Shown here: positions 1 through 9,067 of the stretch, in pieces | Position numbering within the stretch: position 1 is the first letter of the stretch | How the letters are laid out: each line of letters starts with the position of its first letter | Assembly: GCF_048268085.1 (NCBI RefSeq) | Contig: NZ_JBLWWF010000013.1 | Location: 66,016-130,015, forward strand | Direction: 5' to 3' | Length of the DNA stretch: 64,000 nt | Source of the DNA: Neptunicella sp048268085 | GTDB lineage: Bacteria > Pseudomonadota > Gammaproteobacteria > Enterobacterales > Alteromonadaceae | Made by a program: the position numbers and the translations under genes | Notes under the pieces: generated by a model | The model's database searches: none | Told to the model about the DNA's origin: nothing | Seen by the model: only the letters and a program-made list of their open reading frames with translations

Positions 1-294
1 TCGGATTTTTTACTGGATAGTTCCGGCAAAGTTAGTCTGGATTTTATCGGCCACTTTGAAAACCTGCAAAACGACTTTGACTATATTGCCAAACGTTTAG
101 GCAAACAGGTCAGGTTACCGGACAGCAATAAAAGTCGGCACGGAGATTATCAAGCCTATTACGACGATGAAACCCGCAACATCGTTGCTCAAGTTTACTC
201 TCGCGACATCGCGTTACTCGGCTATACCTTCGATAACAGCGGTATGCAGTCTATTTTTAATCACACTAATAAAGGAGTGGTAGCAGATGAATAA
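1..294 (+). CDS. Sulfotransferase-like protein, C-terminal part (truncated by window edge)
   Basis: Frame 1 is open from the first base to a TAA at 292-294 and gives 97 residues. The segment FIGHFENLQNDFDYIAKRLG closely parallels FENLQEHFERICRHVGL in the complete family-2 sulfotransferase at 5313-5990. Both also end in a similar IALxxYxF segment, so this is probably a paralogous carbohydrate sulfotransferase using PAPS as sulfate donor. The PAPS-binding loops lie upstream, outside the window. The stop overlaps the ATG of the next gene (287), implying translational coupling in a glycan operon. Function is inferred from similarity to the neighbour only. Confidence 0.7.
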   Translation, partial: SDFLLDSSGKVSLDFIGHFENLQNDFDYIAKRLGKQVRLPDSNKSRHGDYQAYYDDETRNIVAQVYSRDIALLGYTFDNSGMQSIFNHTNKGVVADE

Positions 295-1942
295 TACCTG
301 TAGTGACAGACGCCCCGAATTATCATTTTGCATTCCTATTAAGAATCGTTTCGACGATATACAAGCAACACTGCGCCAGAATTTGGATGACAACCGCGCG
401 GATGAAGCACAGATTGAATTTATCTTAATCTGCTTTGACGACTTTTATTATCCCGCTATTGATGAACAAAACGAACATCCATTAAGACCCAATGTACGCC
501 AATGGATTGAACTGAATTTCGCCGATGAGTTAGCCAGTGGTTACTTGCGGTTTTACCACTTAGATGGATTAGCCGACTGGCATTTTGGCAAAGCCAAGAA
601 TGCCTTCAAACCCTATATAAAAGGTAAAATATACGCCAGCCTGGACGGTGATAATTTTACCGGTAAGCACGCAGGTCGCCATATTATTGATGTGTTCCGT
701 CAACACCATTACCAATGTATTTTGCACCAGTTTCAGGGCGACTATGGCGATGGTACTTGTGGACGTATCGCATTAAAACGCGAACATTACATGCAATGGG
801 GTTATGACGAGCATTTTTTACCCCGTCAGTGGGATGAACTGGATGCGATTCTAACCACCTTGGTCAATCATCCCGAAGTCACTTACCTTTGTTATGTGGG
901 CCAAGGTAAAAACATTATCCAGCGTAGTTATCCAATTCGTCGTTATTTAAAAGAACATAATCGCGAATTTAAACAACAGGAAATTGCCGATCCCGGATTA
1001 TTTACCCAACAGGACACAAGTGCTGCCGCAGTGGGGCAGCATGATTCCAACTATGTGGGTCAGGATATTCATTTGCGATTGGCCTCAATTTACAACAATC
1101 ATTTGTCGCTGATTAAAAACTCGGACAGACCCGACCTGATCTATCGCTATGAACAGGAGTTGATGAACTGCCAGCAAAATATGTTGCAACAAATTGAACC
1201 ACAACGACTAGAAAAATGGTTTCTCAATCCCCTGTCTAACCGCAGTCATGGCAATAATCCCCAAGAGGCCAATACCTTGTTATTTGGCTGGATTGATCAC
1301 ACTAAAATGGATCACAGCACCTTTAGTGCATGGCATGACCATCATTGCCAATTAGGGGTGGAATGCTTTTTCCTGGTAGTGGATAGTTCCGCTCGTTTTA
1401 GTGGTTTTGACACCAGTCTTTTTCCGGATGTACAGCTAATGGAACCCGCCGTCAGTTTGCCGCAGGAAAATACACCGGCGAGCAGCATGTTTTTATTGGA
1501 AATATTGTTAAAAGTGCACGGCCAGAATAAACAATGCTACTTATTAGGTGAAGATCCTTGGGTACCGGTTGATTTAACCCGCTTACACGTACCAGCAGGC
1601 AAAAACATCACCGGGGCAATATTGTCCCATGACTATCTGGTAAATCCATTGCTGGAAAGCCATTTGTGCGAGTATGTCAAAACCGCTCGCACACAAAAAC
1701 AACAATCCACCCATCGGATAATTAACAAAGTAAACAAGATTATCCAGCGCTTACTTGGCGACTTGGAAGCTCTGAAAGATCGCTCAATCAACCATCTAAA
1801 AAAGCCCCCGTTATCCTATGACGGACCCATTTTACTGAATTGGCAACCGGACATGAGCCTGAGCCGTGAACAGGGAAAACTGAGTGTGACCGCCAAGCAG
1901 CAACGTTATTCCTACGTGCGCTTTACGGGAGCCAAGTCGTGA
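287..1942 (+). CDS. Family-2-type (GT-A) glycosyltransferase
   Basis: 551 residues. The N-terminus (ELSFCIPIKNRFDDIQATL) is the first strand and nucleotide-binding start of GT-A family-2 enzymes, and SLDGDNF near residue 118 supplies a DxD-like metal/sugar-nucleotide motif. The C-terminal half (about residues 300-550) is unlike a GT core and may be a second domain of unknown role. The ATG overlaps the upstream sulfotransferase stop, and GGAGTGG precedes it. The 3' end overlaps the next glycosyltransferase by 4 bases, so the genes are co-transcribed. It probably adds a sugar to a surface polysaccharide; donor and acceptor cannot be told from sequence. Confidence 0.8.
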   Translation: MNNTCSDRRPELSFCIPIKNRFDDIQATLRQNLDDNRADEAQIEFILICFDDFYYPAIDEQNEHPLRPNVRQWIELNFADELASGYLRFYHLDGLADWHFGKAKNAFKPYIKGKIYASLDGDNFTGKHAGRHIIDVFRQHHYQCILHQFQGDYGDGTCGRIALKREHYMQWGYDEHFLPRQWDELDAILTTLVNHPEVTYLCYVGQGKNIIQRSYPIRRYLKEHNREFKQQEIADPGLFTQQDTSAAAVGQHDSNYVGQDIHLRLASIYNNHLSLIKNSDRPDLIYRYEQELMNCQQNMLQQIEPQRLEKWFLNPLSNRSHGNNPQEANTLLFGWIDHTKMDHSTFSAWHDHHCQLGVECFFLVVDSSARFSGFDTSLFPDVQLMEPAVSLPQENTPASSMFLLEILLKVHGQNKQCYLLGEDPWVPVDLTRLHVPAGKNITGAILSHDYLVNPLLESHLCEYVKTARTQKQQSTHRIINKVNKIIQRLLGDLEALKDRSINHLKKPPLSYDGPILLNWQPDMSLSREQGKLSVTAKQQRYSYVRFTGAKS

Positions 1943-3165
1943 TTTCATCGTTACTGGCCAGTATTTTACCCAAATCATCGCCCCAACGGGATCAACGTCC
2001 ACGGGTGGCGTTGATCCATCCAGAGGCTGGAGTATCTTCCAATGGCGGCTCACAACTGAGTGCCCTTGAACTGGCACGCCATTTACAACCCTATTTTCAG
2101 GTCACCCTGTTATGCAGTGCGAAATCAACCTTGCCAATGGGTAACGATGCCAACGACTTTGTTAAAATTCTCCCGGCATTACCACGGGGACGGGTAAAAC
2201 CTTGGTTACATCACCCAATTATTGGTCCCATGCTAAGACCATTGGCTAAAAATCCAGAGATATTAATCGAGTTACTCAGCAGTTTCTTACCCTATTTTTG
2301 GTATTTAATGCGCCATCCGGTAGATTTGTTATACCCCAACAATGGCTATGCCGGATTAGTTCTGGCCAATCGTGTACGGGCGTTAACCGGCACCCCAGTG
2401 CTTTACACAGAGCGAGCCGGCAGGCTGGCAGACGGTAAAATTTTGCAGCGGGATCTGGGTTATCAACCCGATCATATGGTGGTCTTTGATCAAGATACGC
2501 TGGATATTGTCCATCAATCACGCCCCAATCAATCGGCCAGTATCATTCCGAATGGCGTGGATTTATCCCGTTTTAGCCCGCAAGGGGACAAAATCAACCT
2601 CGGCTTACCCGGGCCTATTGTGGTATGTGTTGGTTCATTAGATAAATCTAACCACAAACGGATTGAGCTAACCATTCAGGCCATGGCCAAGTTACCAGAA
2701 TACAGTTTACTGATCTGTGGTGATGGGCCAGACAGGCACTACTTCCAGCAAATGGCGTATCGCTATTTAGCCTCAGAACGAATTCGTTTTGCCGCATTCG
2801 GGTTTGAACAAATGCCAGCGGTATACCGTAGTTGCGACTTGTTTACCTTAGCCTCAAACAACGAACCATTTGGACGGGTTTATCTTGAAGCCATGGCATG
2901 TGGCTTGCCAGTGGTGGCTACTGATGATGCGATGCGGCGCAGTATCATCGGGCAGGCTGGTTTACTGTGTGATGTTACCGATATCGATATATACGCGCAC
3001 AAGATCCAGCATGGGCTCAAACTCAAAACCCAACTCGGTTGGCAAACTGAGGCGAAGAAACAAGCGATAAAATTTAGTTGGATCAATGTAGCCGAACAAT
3101 ATGCCGAACTCATGCTACAAATGATTAATGACAAGGCACAAGGTACGGTGAGAGATTCAGTATGA
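1939..3165 (+). CDS. GT-B glycosyltransferase, family 4 (group 1)
   Basis: 408 residues with the two-domain GT-B layout. The N-terminal acceptor domain includes a glycine-rich loop after SSNGGSQLSALELARHL. In the C-terminal donor domain, VVCVGSLDKSNHKRIELTIQAM is followed by NNEPFGRVYLEAMACGLPVV, the classic EPFGxxxxEAxxxGxPVV family-4 signature that binds the nucleotide-sugar. It begins in a 4-base overlap with the preceding gene and ends in a 4-base overlap with the next. Probable role: cytoplasmic assembly of a capsule, O-antigen or exopolysaccharide unit. Sugar specificity is unknown. Confidence 0.88.
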   Translation: MISSLLASILPKSSPQRDQRPRVALIHPEAGVSSNGGSQLSALELARHLQPYFQVTLLCSAKSTLPMGNDANDFVKILPALPRGRVKPWLHHPIIGPMLRPLAKNPEILIELLSSFLPYFWYLMRHPVDLLYPNNGYAGLVLANRVRALTGTPVLYTERAGRLADGKILQRDLGYQPDHMVVFDQDTLDIVHQSRPNQSASIIPNGVDLSRFSPQGDKINLGLPGPIVVCVGSLDKSNHKRIELTIQAMAKLPEYSLLICGDGPDRHYFQQMAYRYLASERIRFAAFGFEQMPAVYRSCDLFTLASNNEPFGRVYLEAMACGLPVVATDDAMRRSIIGQAGLLCDVTDIDIYAHKIQHGLKLKTQLGWQTEAKKQAIKFSWINVAEQYAELMLQMINDKAQGTVRDSV

Positions 3166-4310
3166 GTGAACGTATTTACTATTTTCCTTTCAACCATGTA
3201 AATCGATACGTTGACTTAACCAAACAAACACTCACGGATATTGGTTACGAGGTACTCAGTTATCGTCACTTGTATCGATTTAACAACCTGCTGAAACGGC
3301 AGGAGAACACGGTCGTGCTGAACTGGTTTGAAGATCGACCTTATCGCAAAAGTTTTTCCAGTAAACAACAACGCCTCGAATTACTCCGTACTACGTTAGG
3401 TATTGTGTTAATGCGACTGTTTTGCCGGCGTGTGATCTGGGTTAGGCATAATTACCTACCACATAATCTGGCGAGCTCATCTGAACAAAACCCGGATGAA
3501 AAAAAGCCGTTAGTCAACAAACTACCCCAATTGCCTAAAATCTCGATACAGCGCCAGCATACGATGCAGAAAAGGCAGACTCCGCGCCCTCTTTCACACC
3601 GTATCAACTGTTTTTTATTACATCACCTTGCCAGTGAAGTGGTGTGTATGGAACCAACTGATTTTGCGACGGCTATCGTTCCTCATCCACTATATCGCAG
3701 CGATCATCAATTACAGGATGCCATTAGCACAGCGATACCGTTTCAAGCCGAGCAGCCACCATTGGAATATGTGTTTTTCGGTACGATTAAGCCCTATAAA
3801 CGCCTCGATGAATTACTGGAGCATTGGCCGCTTGGAGTCCCATTAACCATTATGGGCTATTGCTCCGAACCTGAGCATGTCACTCAGTTAAAGTGCATTA
3901 TTCAACGTCGCGGTTTGTGGGTTAACTGGACAAATGAATATGTCGATGAGCAGGAATTAAATCAAACACTGGCACACTGTCGCTATGTCGTCATGCCACA
4001 TGAGGATGACAGTATGATTTCGTCGGGGACGTTTTATCACGCCGCCAGTTATGGCACTAACTTTATCTGTTTCAATTCGAAATTTGCCCGACACAAAGCG
4101 CAGCAGCATCACTTTGTGCATATCGTGGATAAAACCGGTCTGCCCCAGCAGTTGTCGCGAGTTAACTACATTCCACGCCGCGAGGTGATGGCGCAAGCCC
4201 TTAAACATTACGGTCAGACTGCACAACAGCAAGCCTGGAAGCATGTTTTAGTTAACAACGGGGTTAAGCCGCAGCTTTGTTTAACCACCAAACAAAGCCT
4301 TGGCGACTAG
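3162..4310 (+). CDS. Putative GT-B glycosyltransferase
   Basis: 382 residues. EYVFFGTIKPYKRLDELLEHW followed by PLTIMGYC resembles the start of the GT-B C-terminal donor domain (strand, KPYKR loop, helix), and the order of domains fits a GT-B protein. However, the EPFG-type signature is replaced by MPHEDDSMISSGTFYHAASYG, so it is a divergent member. It is translationally coupled (4-base overlap) to the family-4 enzyme upstream and ends 4 bases into the convergent acyltransferase. Likely a third transferase of the same surface-glycan pathway; assignment is by motif and context only. Confidence 0.65.
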   Translation: MSERIYYFPFNHVNRYVDLTKQTLTDIGYEVLSYRHLYRFNNLLKRQENTVVLNWFEDRPYRKSFSSKQQRLELLRTTLGIVLMRLFCRRVIWVRHNYLPHNLASSSEQNPDEKKPLVNKLPQLPKISIQRQHTMQKRQTPRPLSHRINCFLLHHLASEVVCMEPTDFATAIVPHPLYRSDHQLQDAISTAIPFQAEQPPLEYVFFGTIKPYKRLDELLEHWPLGVPLTIMGYCSEPEHVTQLKCIIQRRGLWVNWTNEYVDEQELNQTLAHCRYVVMPHEDDSMISSGTFYHAASYGTNFICFNSKFARHKAQQHHFVHIVDKTGLPQQLSRVNYIPRREVMAQALKHYGQTAQQQAWKHVLVNNGVKPQLCLTTKQSLGD

Positions 4311-5290
4311 GGGCGCTTAAACAGAAATTTGACCGGGCGGTACTGGGCTAACTTGCTCGCCACATGCCCGGTAATTACGGCAAATAGCACTGCGCATAGC
4401 ATGGTTAATCCATGTGAATAGATGTCCAATTTAAGCAATAACATTCTGGTCGCAGCGGGGAAAGGGAAATGAGTGAGATAAATAAACACACTGATCCCAC
4501 CCAGATACACCATCAGCCGGGTCATTTTCCAGCGCGGCAACAGTGCGGTAATGCTGATACAAAATTTAAGAAATGCCAGTACCGTGACCATCGACAAAAA
4601 TACCAGTAAATAGACGGGGATATAAGGCTTAACAAAAGCCACAATGGGGCTCATTAAAATAAATATCAGGATCCATAAGCGGCTTTCTTTTGAAGCAAAC
4701 AACAACTCCCGAATCGAGTCGGCATAGAAAAAACCTACCGCATAAAATACGTAGATCCACGCTAAACGCTGAAAAATAGAGTCATCAAACCATCCGTAAT
4801 ACAGGCTATTAAGCATATTAACTGCCAATGCAATACCCACCACCCAAGGGGCAGACTGATGTCGTACCCAAATCGTAATGGCAAAAGACAATAACAGCGC
4901 ATAGATAAACCAGATAGTCGGTACCGGATCCCAAAGAATATGCAGTATTTCATTGGCCTGCATATGGGTATTGGTAAAACTGTTCGACAATAAACGGGTC
5001 AAATAAATAATCACGCTCCAGACCAGATAAAGATATATCCAATCGAGTAATTTATTACCTAATTTGGCATTGTCGTCTTGCAGAATAGAACGGCGTACGA
5101 GCATCCCCGACACCATAAAAAACATCGGCATCAACCAAGCTCTAAAATAGTTAGCCACCAAGGTAATATTACCCGAGACATCGGCAAAGCTGTTCAACGT
5201 GCCTTCACTGGTGTGATAAACCACCACCAGACAAATACCGACACCTTTGGCAAAATCCAGCCAAGCGACTCGCTGTGTACTATTGGTCAT
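4307..5290 (-). CDS. Acyltransferase family 3 membrane protein (OatA/fucose 4-O-acetylase type)
   Basis: 327 residues with about ten hydrophobic segments. The N-terminus RVAWLDFAKGVGICLVVVYH contains the family-3 acyltransferase hallmark (WLDxxKG then a His in the first membrane helix), and MPMFFMVSGML is the typical second-helix motif. Members move acyl groups, usually acetyl, across the inner membrane onto extracytoplasmic glycans. Convergent with the glycosyltransferase before it (4-base overlap), and 22 bases after the sulfotransferase at 5313-5990, so it probably decorates the same glycan. Substrate unknown. Confidence 0.85.
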   Translation of the reverse strand: MTNSTQRVAWLDFAKGVGICLVVVYHTSEGTLNSFADVSGNITLVANYFRAWLMPMFFMVSGMLVRRSILQDDNAKLGNKLLDWIYLYLVWSVIIYLTRLLSNSFTNTHMQANEILHILWDPVPTIWFIYALLLSFAITIWVRHQSAPWVVGIALAVNMLNSLYYGWFDDSIFQRLAWIYVFYAVGFFYADSIRELLFASKESRLWILIFILMSPIVAFVKPYIPVYLLVFLSMVTVLAFLKFCISITALLPRWKMTRLMVYLGGISVFIYLTHFPFPAATRMLLLKLDIYSHGLTMLCAVLFAVITGHVASKLAQYRPVKFLFKRP

Positions 5291-5312
5291 GGTTCATACC
5301 TGCTGTGTGAGG

Positions 5313-5990
5313 TTATTCAAAACGATAATTAAACAAGGCGATTTCTTCTTGGTAAAACCGAGCGATTAAATCGATGGTTGCATTATCAAATTCGAGACGA
5401 GGATCGTTTTTTTCACCGGCAATTTTATGGGGCAAAGCCTTATCCTGCAGCCCAACATGGCGACAGATACGCTCAAAATGCTCCTGTAGGTTTTCAAATC
5501 GGGCAATATAATCCATGGCGATATTGCCCTGAAAATCTTTTAACCAATAGGTTTGTGGACGCAGAAATCCTTTACCAATAAAGCGTTGCATAAACTGGTT
5601 AAAACTCAGCGTGGGATCAATCCCATAATTACGCTGATGGATCGGATCACGCATGGCATTTTTGTACCATGAATGGGCTCTTAACCAGGGATTACGCACC
5701 ACTGTAAATTTAAAATAGCGCTGATACTGCAATGGATTAACGCCAAGTTCATTATTAGGATTAGCGGCAACGCGATAGCGGTGACGCAGACGTCTTGCAT
5801 AATCCTTAAGGTTTTCGATGCTCGAAAATGTACTGGCCGACATCGCTGGCGACTGGATCATGCGGATACTGCGATGATCTTGCCCACCTCGCCCCTGATG
5901 ACGGTCAAAATGGCCAAAAACATCTTCAATACTGGTTCCGGCACATTTAGGAATGTGAATAAAAATGCACTGATGTTGATGCGAGATCAT
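5313..5990 (-). CDS. Sulfotransferase family 2 (carbohydrate sulfotransferase)
   Basis: 225 residues. CIFIHIPKCAGTSIEDVF at the N-terminus is the 5'-phosphosulfate-binding loop of PAPS-dependent sulfotransferases, and VVRNPWLRAHSWY near residue 97 is the 3'-phosphate-binding motif (RxPxxRxxSxY type). No signal peptide is evident. Length is usual for bacterial family-2 members. It is followed by the O-acyltransferase on the same strand, and a paralogue is cut by the left window edge, suggesting that this strain sulfates its surface polysaccharide. The start codon abuts the stop of the beta-helix gene at 5990. Confidence 0.88.
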   Translation of the reverse strand: MISHQHQCIFIHIPKCAGTSIEDVFGHFDRHQGRGGQDHRSIRMIQSPAMSASTFSSIENLKDYARRLRHRYRVAANPNNELGVNPLQYQRYFKFTVVRNPWLRAHSWYKNAMRDPIHQRNYGIDPTLSFNQFMQRFIGKGFLRPQTYWLKDFQGNIAMDYIARFENLQEHFERICRHVGLQDKALPHKIAGEKNDPRLEFDNATIDLIARFYQEEIALFNYRFE

Positions 5991-8062
5991 TACTGATGTG
6001 CTCCTTGCTTGATAATACCAACTTGCGTGATCCCCAAGGCTGAAAGCTGTGAAAAATTCATAATCGGCTCATTACCAACAGGTAATAAAACAGAAGACTG
6101 CGGATTGGCTAACAGGGCTGGCAAGAACGTTTTATCGAGTTGTTGGGCGTACTGATAAGGCAAATCAATAATCGCATTTAGCTTGGCGGCGGCTAACTCG
6201 GTGTTATAAATAAAATTGTTGCGAAATACGCCAAATCCACTGCGATCAATGACGCCATAGCCTTTGTTATCCCAGGATTGCTGATTAATCAGGATGTTAT
6301 TTTGCGCCAGTGCCCAATAACTGTTGTCGTCTTCAAACCCGGCCCCGGCAATACCGTTAGCACTGTTATTCACCATCAGATTCTCGAAGATCAGGGTTTT
6401 ACCGGCAGGTGCCGCAAACACGCCTCCGAGTTTAATGCCTGTCCAGGCCCGGCCGCGCTCATCGCCCAGATTATGAATATAATTATTAAAGATATAACTT
6501 GGGCCTAACTGATTGGGGATGGCGCTAACGCCGCAATAGCCCTGCTCGACTTCGTTGTTATAAAACAGCACATTAGATTGACCACCATCCAGTTCCACCA
6601 CATCGTCATTGGCATAGGCCAGATAGTTGTCATAAATCGCCGAGTCACGCACGAAACCACCCCACATTCGCGCATTAGCATCCCCTTCAATCACATCATT
6701 AAATCGATGTTCGGCAGTACCAAAAAACCGATTATGGCGTATCACTATTTGACCTTTAAAATCGGGGTTAGGGTGATTAGCCCACGCCAAATAGGCATTG
6801 GGACCTTTAGGGTGACCATTCCCCCAATGACTGGCTTTAGCACGGGGCGAATGCACAGTACAGTGTTCTACCACCACCACACCGGTGCGCATTAAGGCAA
6901 AGGCAGAATCGTAGTTAATCGGTTCTTGATCGGTTTCCAGTTCAAAATAGTGTCCATTTTTTTCAATAGCAGGCGCCCTGCCCCAACCAGAAATATCGCA
7001 ACCGTTAAACCATAAATGGTGAGCCTTATAGCTATTAATGGCATTTTTGCGGCCCCCAACCACAGTGATATTTTCAAACAGGATATAGCTGTTATTGCCA
7101 ATCTTAATCGCTGAATTATCGTCATCACTGGCAATAACCGGAGTTTGGGCATCTCCGACAATTTTCGCCCATCCTTTCGCCGAACCATGAATATTCAGCG
7201 CTTCAATATCCAGCCGACCACCGTGATAAATGTCGGATAATTGATACACTTTATCCGGGTCAACCGGTGGTGAATTAGCTCGGGTAACAAATGATTCAAG
7301 ATGTGTATCAAGCAATTTATGGGCGTTATAACGAGTAATTTCTACATCGTATTGGGTGTCTGGCTGTAGATGCACAATGCTACCCGATAAGGCACTGCGT
7401 ACCGGATCCCATTGCAATTGCAATGCCTTTTGCCAGGTGTCAGAGCCGGTCTGACGAAAACGAATCTCAGCGCGCTCATCACGCTGTTGCTCAAATAACG
7501 TAATGCTAGCGGAATGAAATAATGGCTGTATCTTAATCGCTTCATTACGTTTAATACTGTTTAAAAAGCGCCACCCCTGATCAAGACCTGCGCGCTTGGC
7601 GACGGCCATGACCAAGGATGGCGAAAAGTGCTCGTCGTTTTCGAGCATGTGGAGCAACTGATAACTTTCGATGGGATAGAGCAATAACGCTGCCAGAATA
7701 GTTTTCTGGCGATCCTGATCTGAATTCGGATTAGCACTTAACAGCTGAATAAGTGGAGTATGTTGCGCTAACCCGCTAAGCAAGTAACTGACCTGTTCAG
7801 GATATTGCAATAAATCCACCGCACTTTGTGGTGGCAAGAGTCCTTTGGCTTGGGTGTCGTTGATTAACGTCACTATATCCAATGACTGAGTGACAGGTTG
7901 CGTCTTAATAACCGCTAGCAATCGATCACCGGGTTGTAACCCGGATAAACCAGATGACATTCCAATATTGGCAGAAATATCAGTATTATCAGTTACTTCC
8001 GCGAATGAAACGCGACTGATAAAAACCAGAAAAATCACTAATATGGTGTTTTGCAATCCCAT
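5990..8062 (-). CDS. Exported right-handed parallel beta-helix protein, possible polysaccharide lyase
   Basis: About 690 residues from the ATG at 8062, which has AAGGG a few bases upstream; an in-frame TTG further up (8080) is less likely. The N-terminus (GLQNTILVIFLVFISRVSFA then E) is a signal peptide. Residues about 190-270 look like a fibronectin-type fold (PDTQYDVEITRY). The second half has repeated N-rich turns (ILFENITVVGG, LWFNGCDISGWGR, IYDNYLAYANDD, IFNNYIHNLGD, VFRNNFIYN), as in parallel beta-helix pectate/alginate lyase-like proteins. Substrate is not decidable. It sits between glycan-modifying genes and a GntR/TonB-receptor pair and could serve either. Confidence 0.7.
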   Translation of the reverse strand: MGLQNTILVIFLVFISRVSFAEVTDNTDISANIGMSSGLSGLQPGDRLLAVIKTQPVTQSLDIVTLINDTQAKGLLPPQSAVDLLQYPEQVSYLLSGLAQHTPLIQLLSANPNSDQDRQKTILAALLLYPIESYQLLHMLENDEHFSPSLVMAVAKRAGLDQGWRFLNSIKRNEAIKIQPLFHSASITLFEQQRDERAEIRFRQTGSDTWQKALQLQWDPVRSALSGSIVHLQPDTQYDVEITRYNAHKLLDTHLESFVTRANSPPVDPDKVYQLSDIYHGGRLDIEALNIHGSAKGWAKIVGDAQTPVIASDDDNSAIKIGNNSYILFENITVVGGRKNAINSYKAHHLWFNGCDISGWGRAPAIEKNGHYFELETDQEPINYDSAFALMRTGVVVVEHCTVHSPRAKASHWGNGHPKGPNAYLAWANHPNPDFKGQIVIRHNRFFGTAEHRFNDVIEGDANARMWGGFVRDSAIYDNYLAYANDDVVELDGGQSNVLFYNNEVEQGYCGVSAIPNQLGPSYIFNNYIHNLGDERGRAWTGIKLGGVFAAPAGKTLIFENLMVNNSANGIAGAGFEDDNSYWALAQNNILINQQSWDNKGYGVIDRSGFGVFRNNFIYNTELAAAKLNAIIDLPYQYAQQLDKTFLPALLANPQSSVLLPVGNEPIMNFSQLSALGITQVGIIKQGAHQ

Positions 8063-8257
8063 TTGCACCCTTGCTGCCAAGTGTTATCCAACTCAATAAC
8101 GTAACTATAAGCAAGCCTTGAGCCAGATATAACAACAGGCTATTTATTGAGGGTTAAGCTTGTTAACAGGGTATTCACAATTGGCCTGAGTAACGTATAC
8201 TGGATAACAGATGAAAACCTTTACATTACAAATAAAACAATCACTTATAGATTAATA

Positions 8258-8998
8258 ATGAATACAAGCAGCAAGGCAGTGAAGTCCGTAGCAATTGATT
8301 TTAACCGTCCAACCTCACCGCAAATATTTAATTTTTTACGCGATGAAATTGTGGCGATGAAATTATTGCCCGGCACTAAAATATCTGAAAATACGCTGGC
8401 CGATCGCTTTAGTGTGAGTCGCACTCCGGTACGTGAAGTTATTGCCAAGCTAGTGAATTGGGGATTTGTAGAAGTACGCCCACAACGGGGAACGTTTGTG
8501 TCCAAGCTCAGCTTAACGCAAATTATGGAAGCTCGCTTTATTCGCGAAGCTTTGGAAATTGCCGTGGTGAGTCATGTGGCGGAGCATCGCACCGATGAAC
8601 TGATTGAACAGTGTCAGAATATTATTGATCAACAGCAGTTGGCGGCCAACGAGCACGATGCGTTAAAATTTCAGTATCTGGATGATGCTTTCCATCAAAC
8701 CTTAAGTGACTTCACCCACTTTGAACGTGCTGCCAACTTGATTCAGTCTGAAAAAGCCCACATGGACAGAGTTCGGAATTTAAGTTTGCAAGAGCTGGGC
8801 GGCCAATACCAAAGGGTGCTCGCGCAGCATAACGCTATTTTAAACGCCATAAAATCCGCCGATCCCGAAAAAAGCCGTGAAGCCATGCGTACCCATACCC
8901 GTGAAATTTTGGCCATTCTTAGCACAGTACAAAACATGCACCCCGACTATTTTGAAGAGCATAGTGCCGACAGAGACATCACCCCACAAATAATCTAA
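8258..8998 (+). CDS. GntR family transcriptional regulator, FadR/FCD subfamily
   Basis: 246 residues from the ATG at 8258; an in-frame TTG at 8147 gives an unusual N-terminal extension and is not favoured. Residues about 15-80 form the GntR winged helix (LPGTKISENTLADRFSVSRTPVREVIAKL, then PQRGTFVSKLS). The C-terminal all-helical FCD ligand domain carries typical metal/ligand positions (FHQTL, HNAILNAIKSAD, HTREIL). FCD regulators usually sense organic or sugar acids. Its likely targets are the neighbouring TonB receptor and beta-helix gene; a perfect palindrome at 12053-12066 is a candidate operator. Confidence 0.88.
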   Translation: MNTSSKAVKSVAIDFNRPTSPQIFNFLRDEIVAMKLLPGTKISENTLADRFSVSRTPVREVIAKLVNWGFVEVRPQRGTFVSKLSLTQIMEARFIREALEIAVVSHVAEHRTDELIEQCQNIIDQQQLAANEHDALKFQYLDDAFHQTLSDFTHFERAANLIQSEKAHMDRVRNLSLQELGGQYQRVLAQHNAILNAIKSADPEKSREAMRTHTREILAILSTVQNMHPDYFEEHSADRDITPQII

Positions 8999-9012
8999 GG
9001 TTATGCACAGAT

Positions 9013-9048
9013 AAAAAAAGCCCCAGTCTGTTAACAGCTGGGGCTTGT
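9013..9048 (-). terminator. Rho-independent terminator of the TonB receptor gene
   Basis: A 9-bp perfect stem (9018-9026 with 9038-9046, AAGCCCCAG/CTGGGGCTT) encloses an 11-base loop. On the minus strand it is followed by a run of T. It terminates the receptor gene at 9068-11959 and may weakly stop gntR reading the other way. Confidence 0.85.
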
Positions 9049-9067
9049 TACTACCAGGAACTAGCGA

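Noticed and set aside
8147..8257. TTG-initiated 37-residue extension of the GntR regulator
   Set aside because: No family member has such an extension and the ATG at 8258 gives the usual length.
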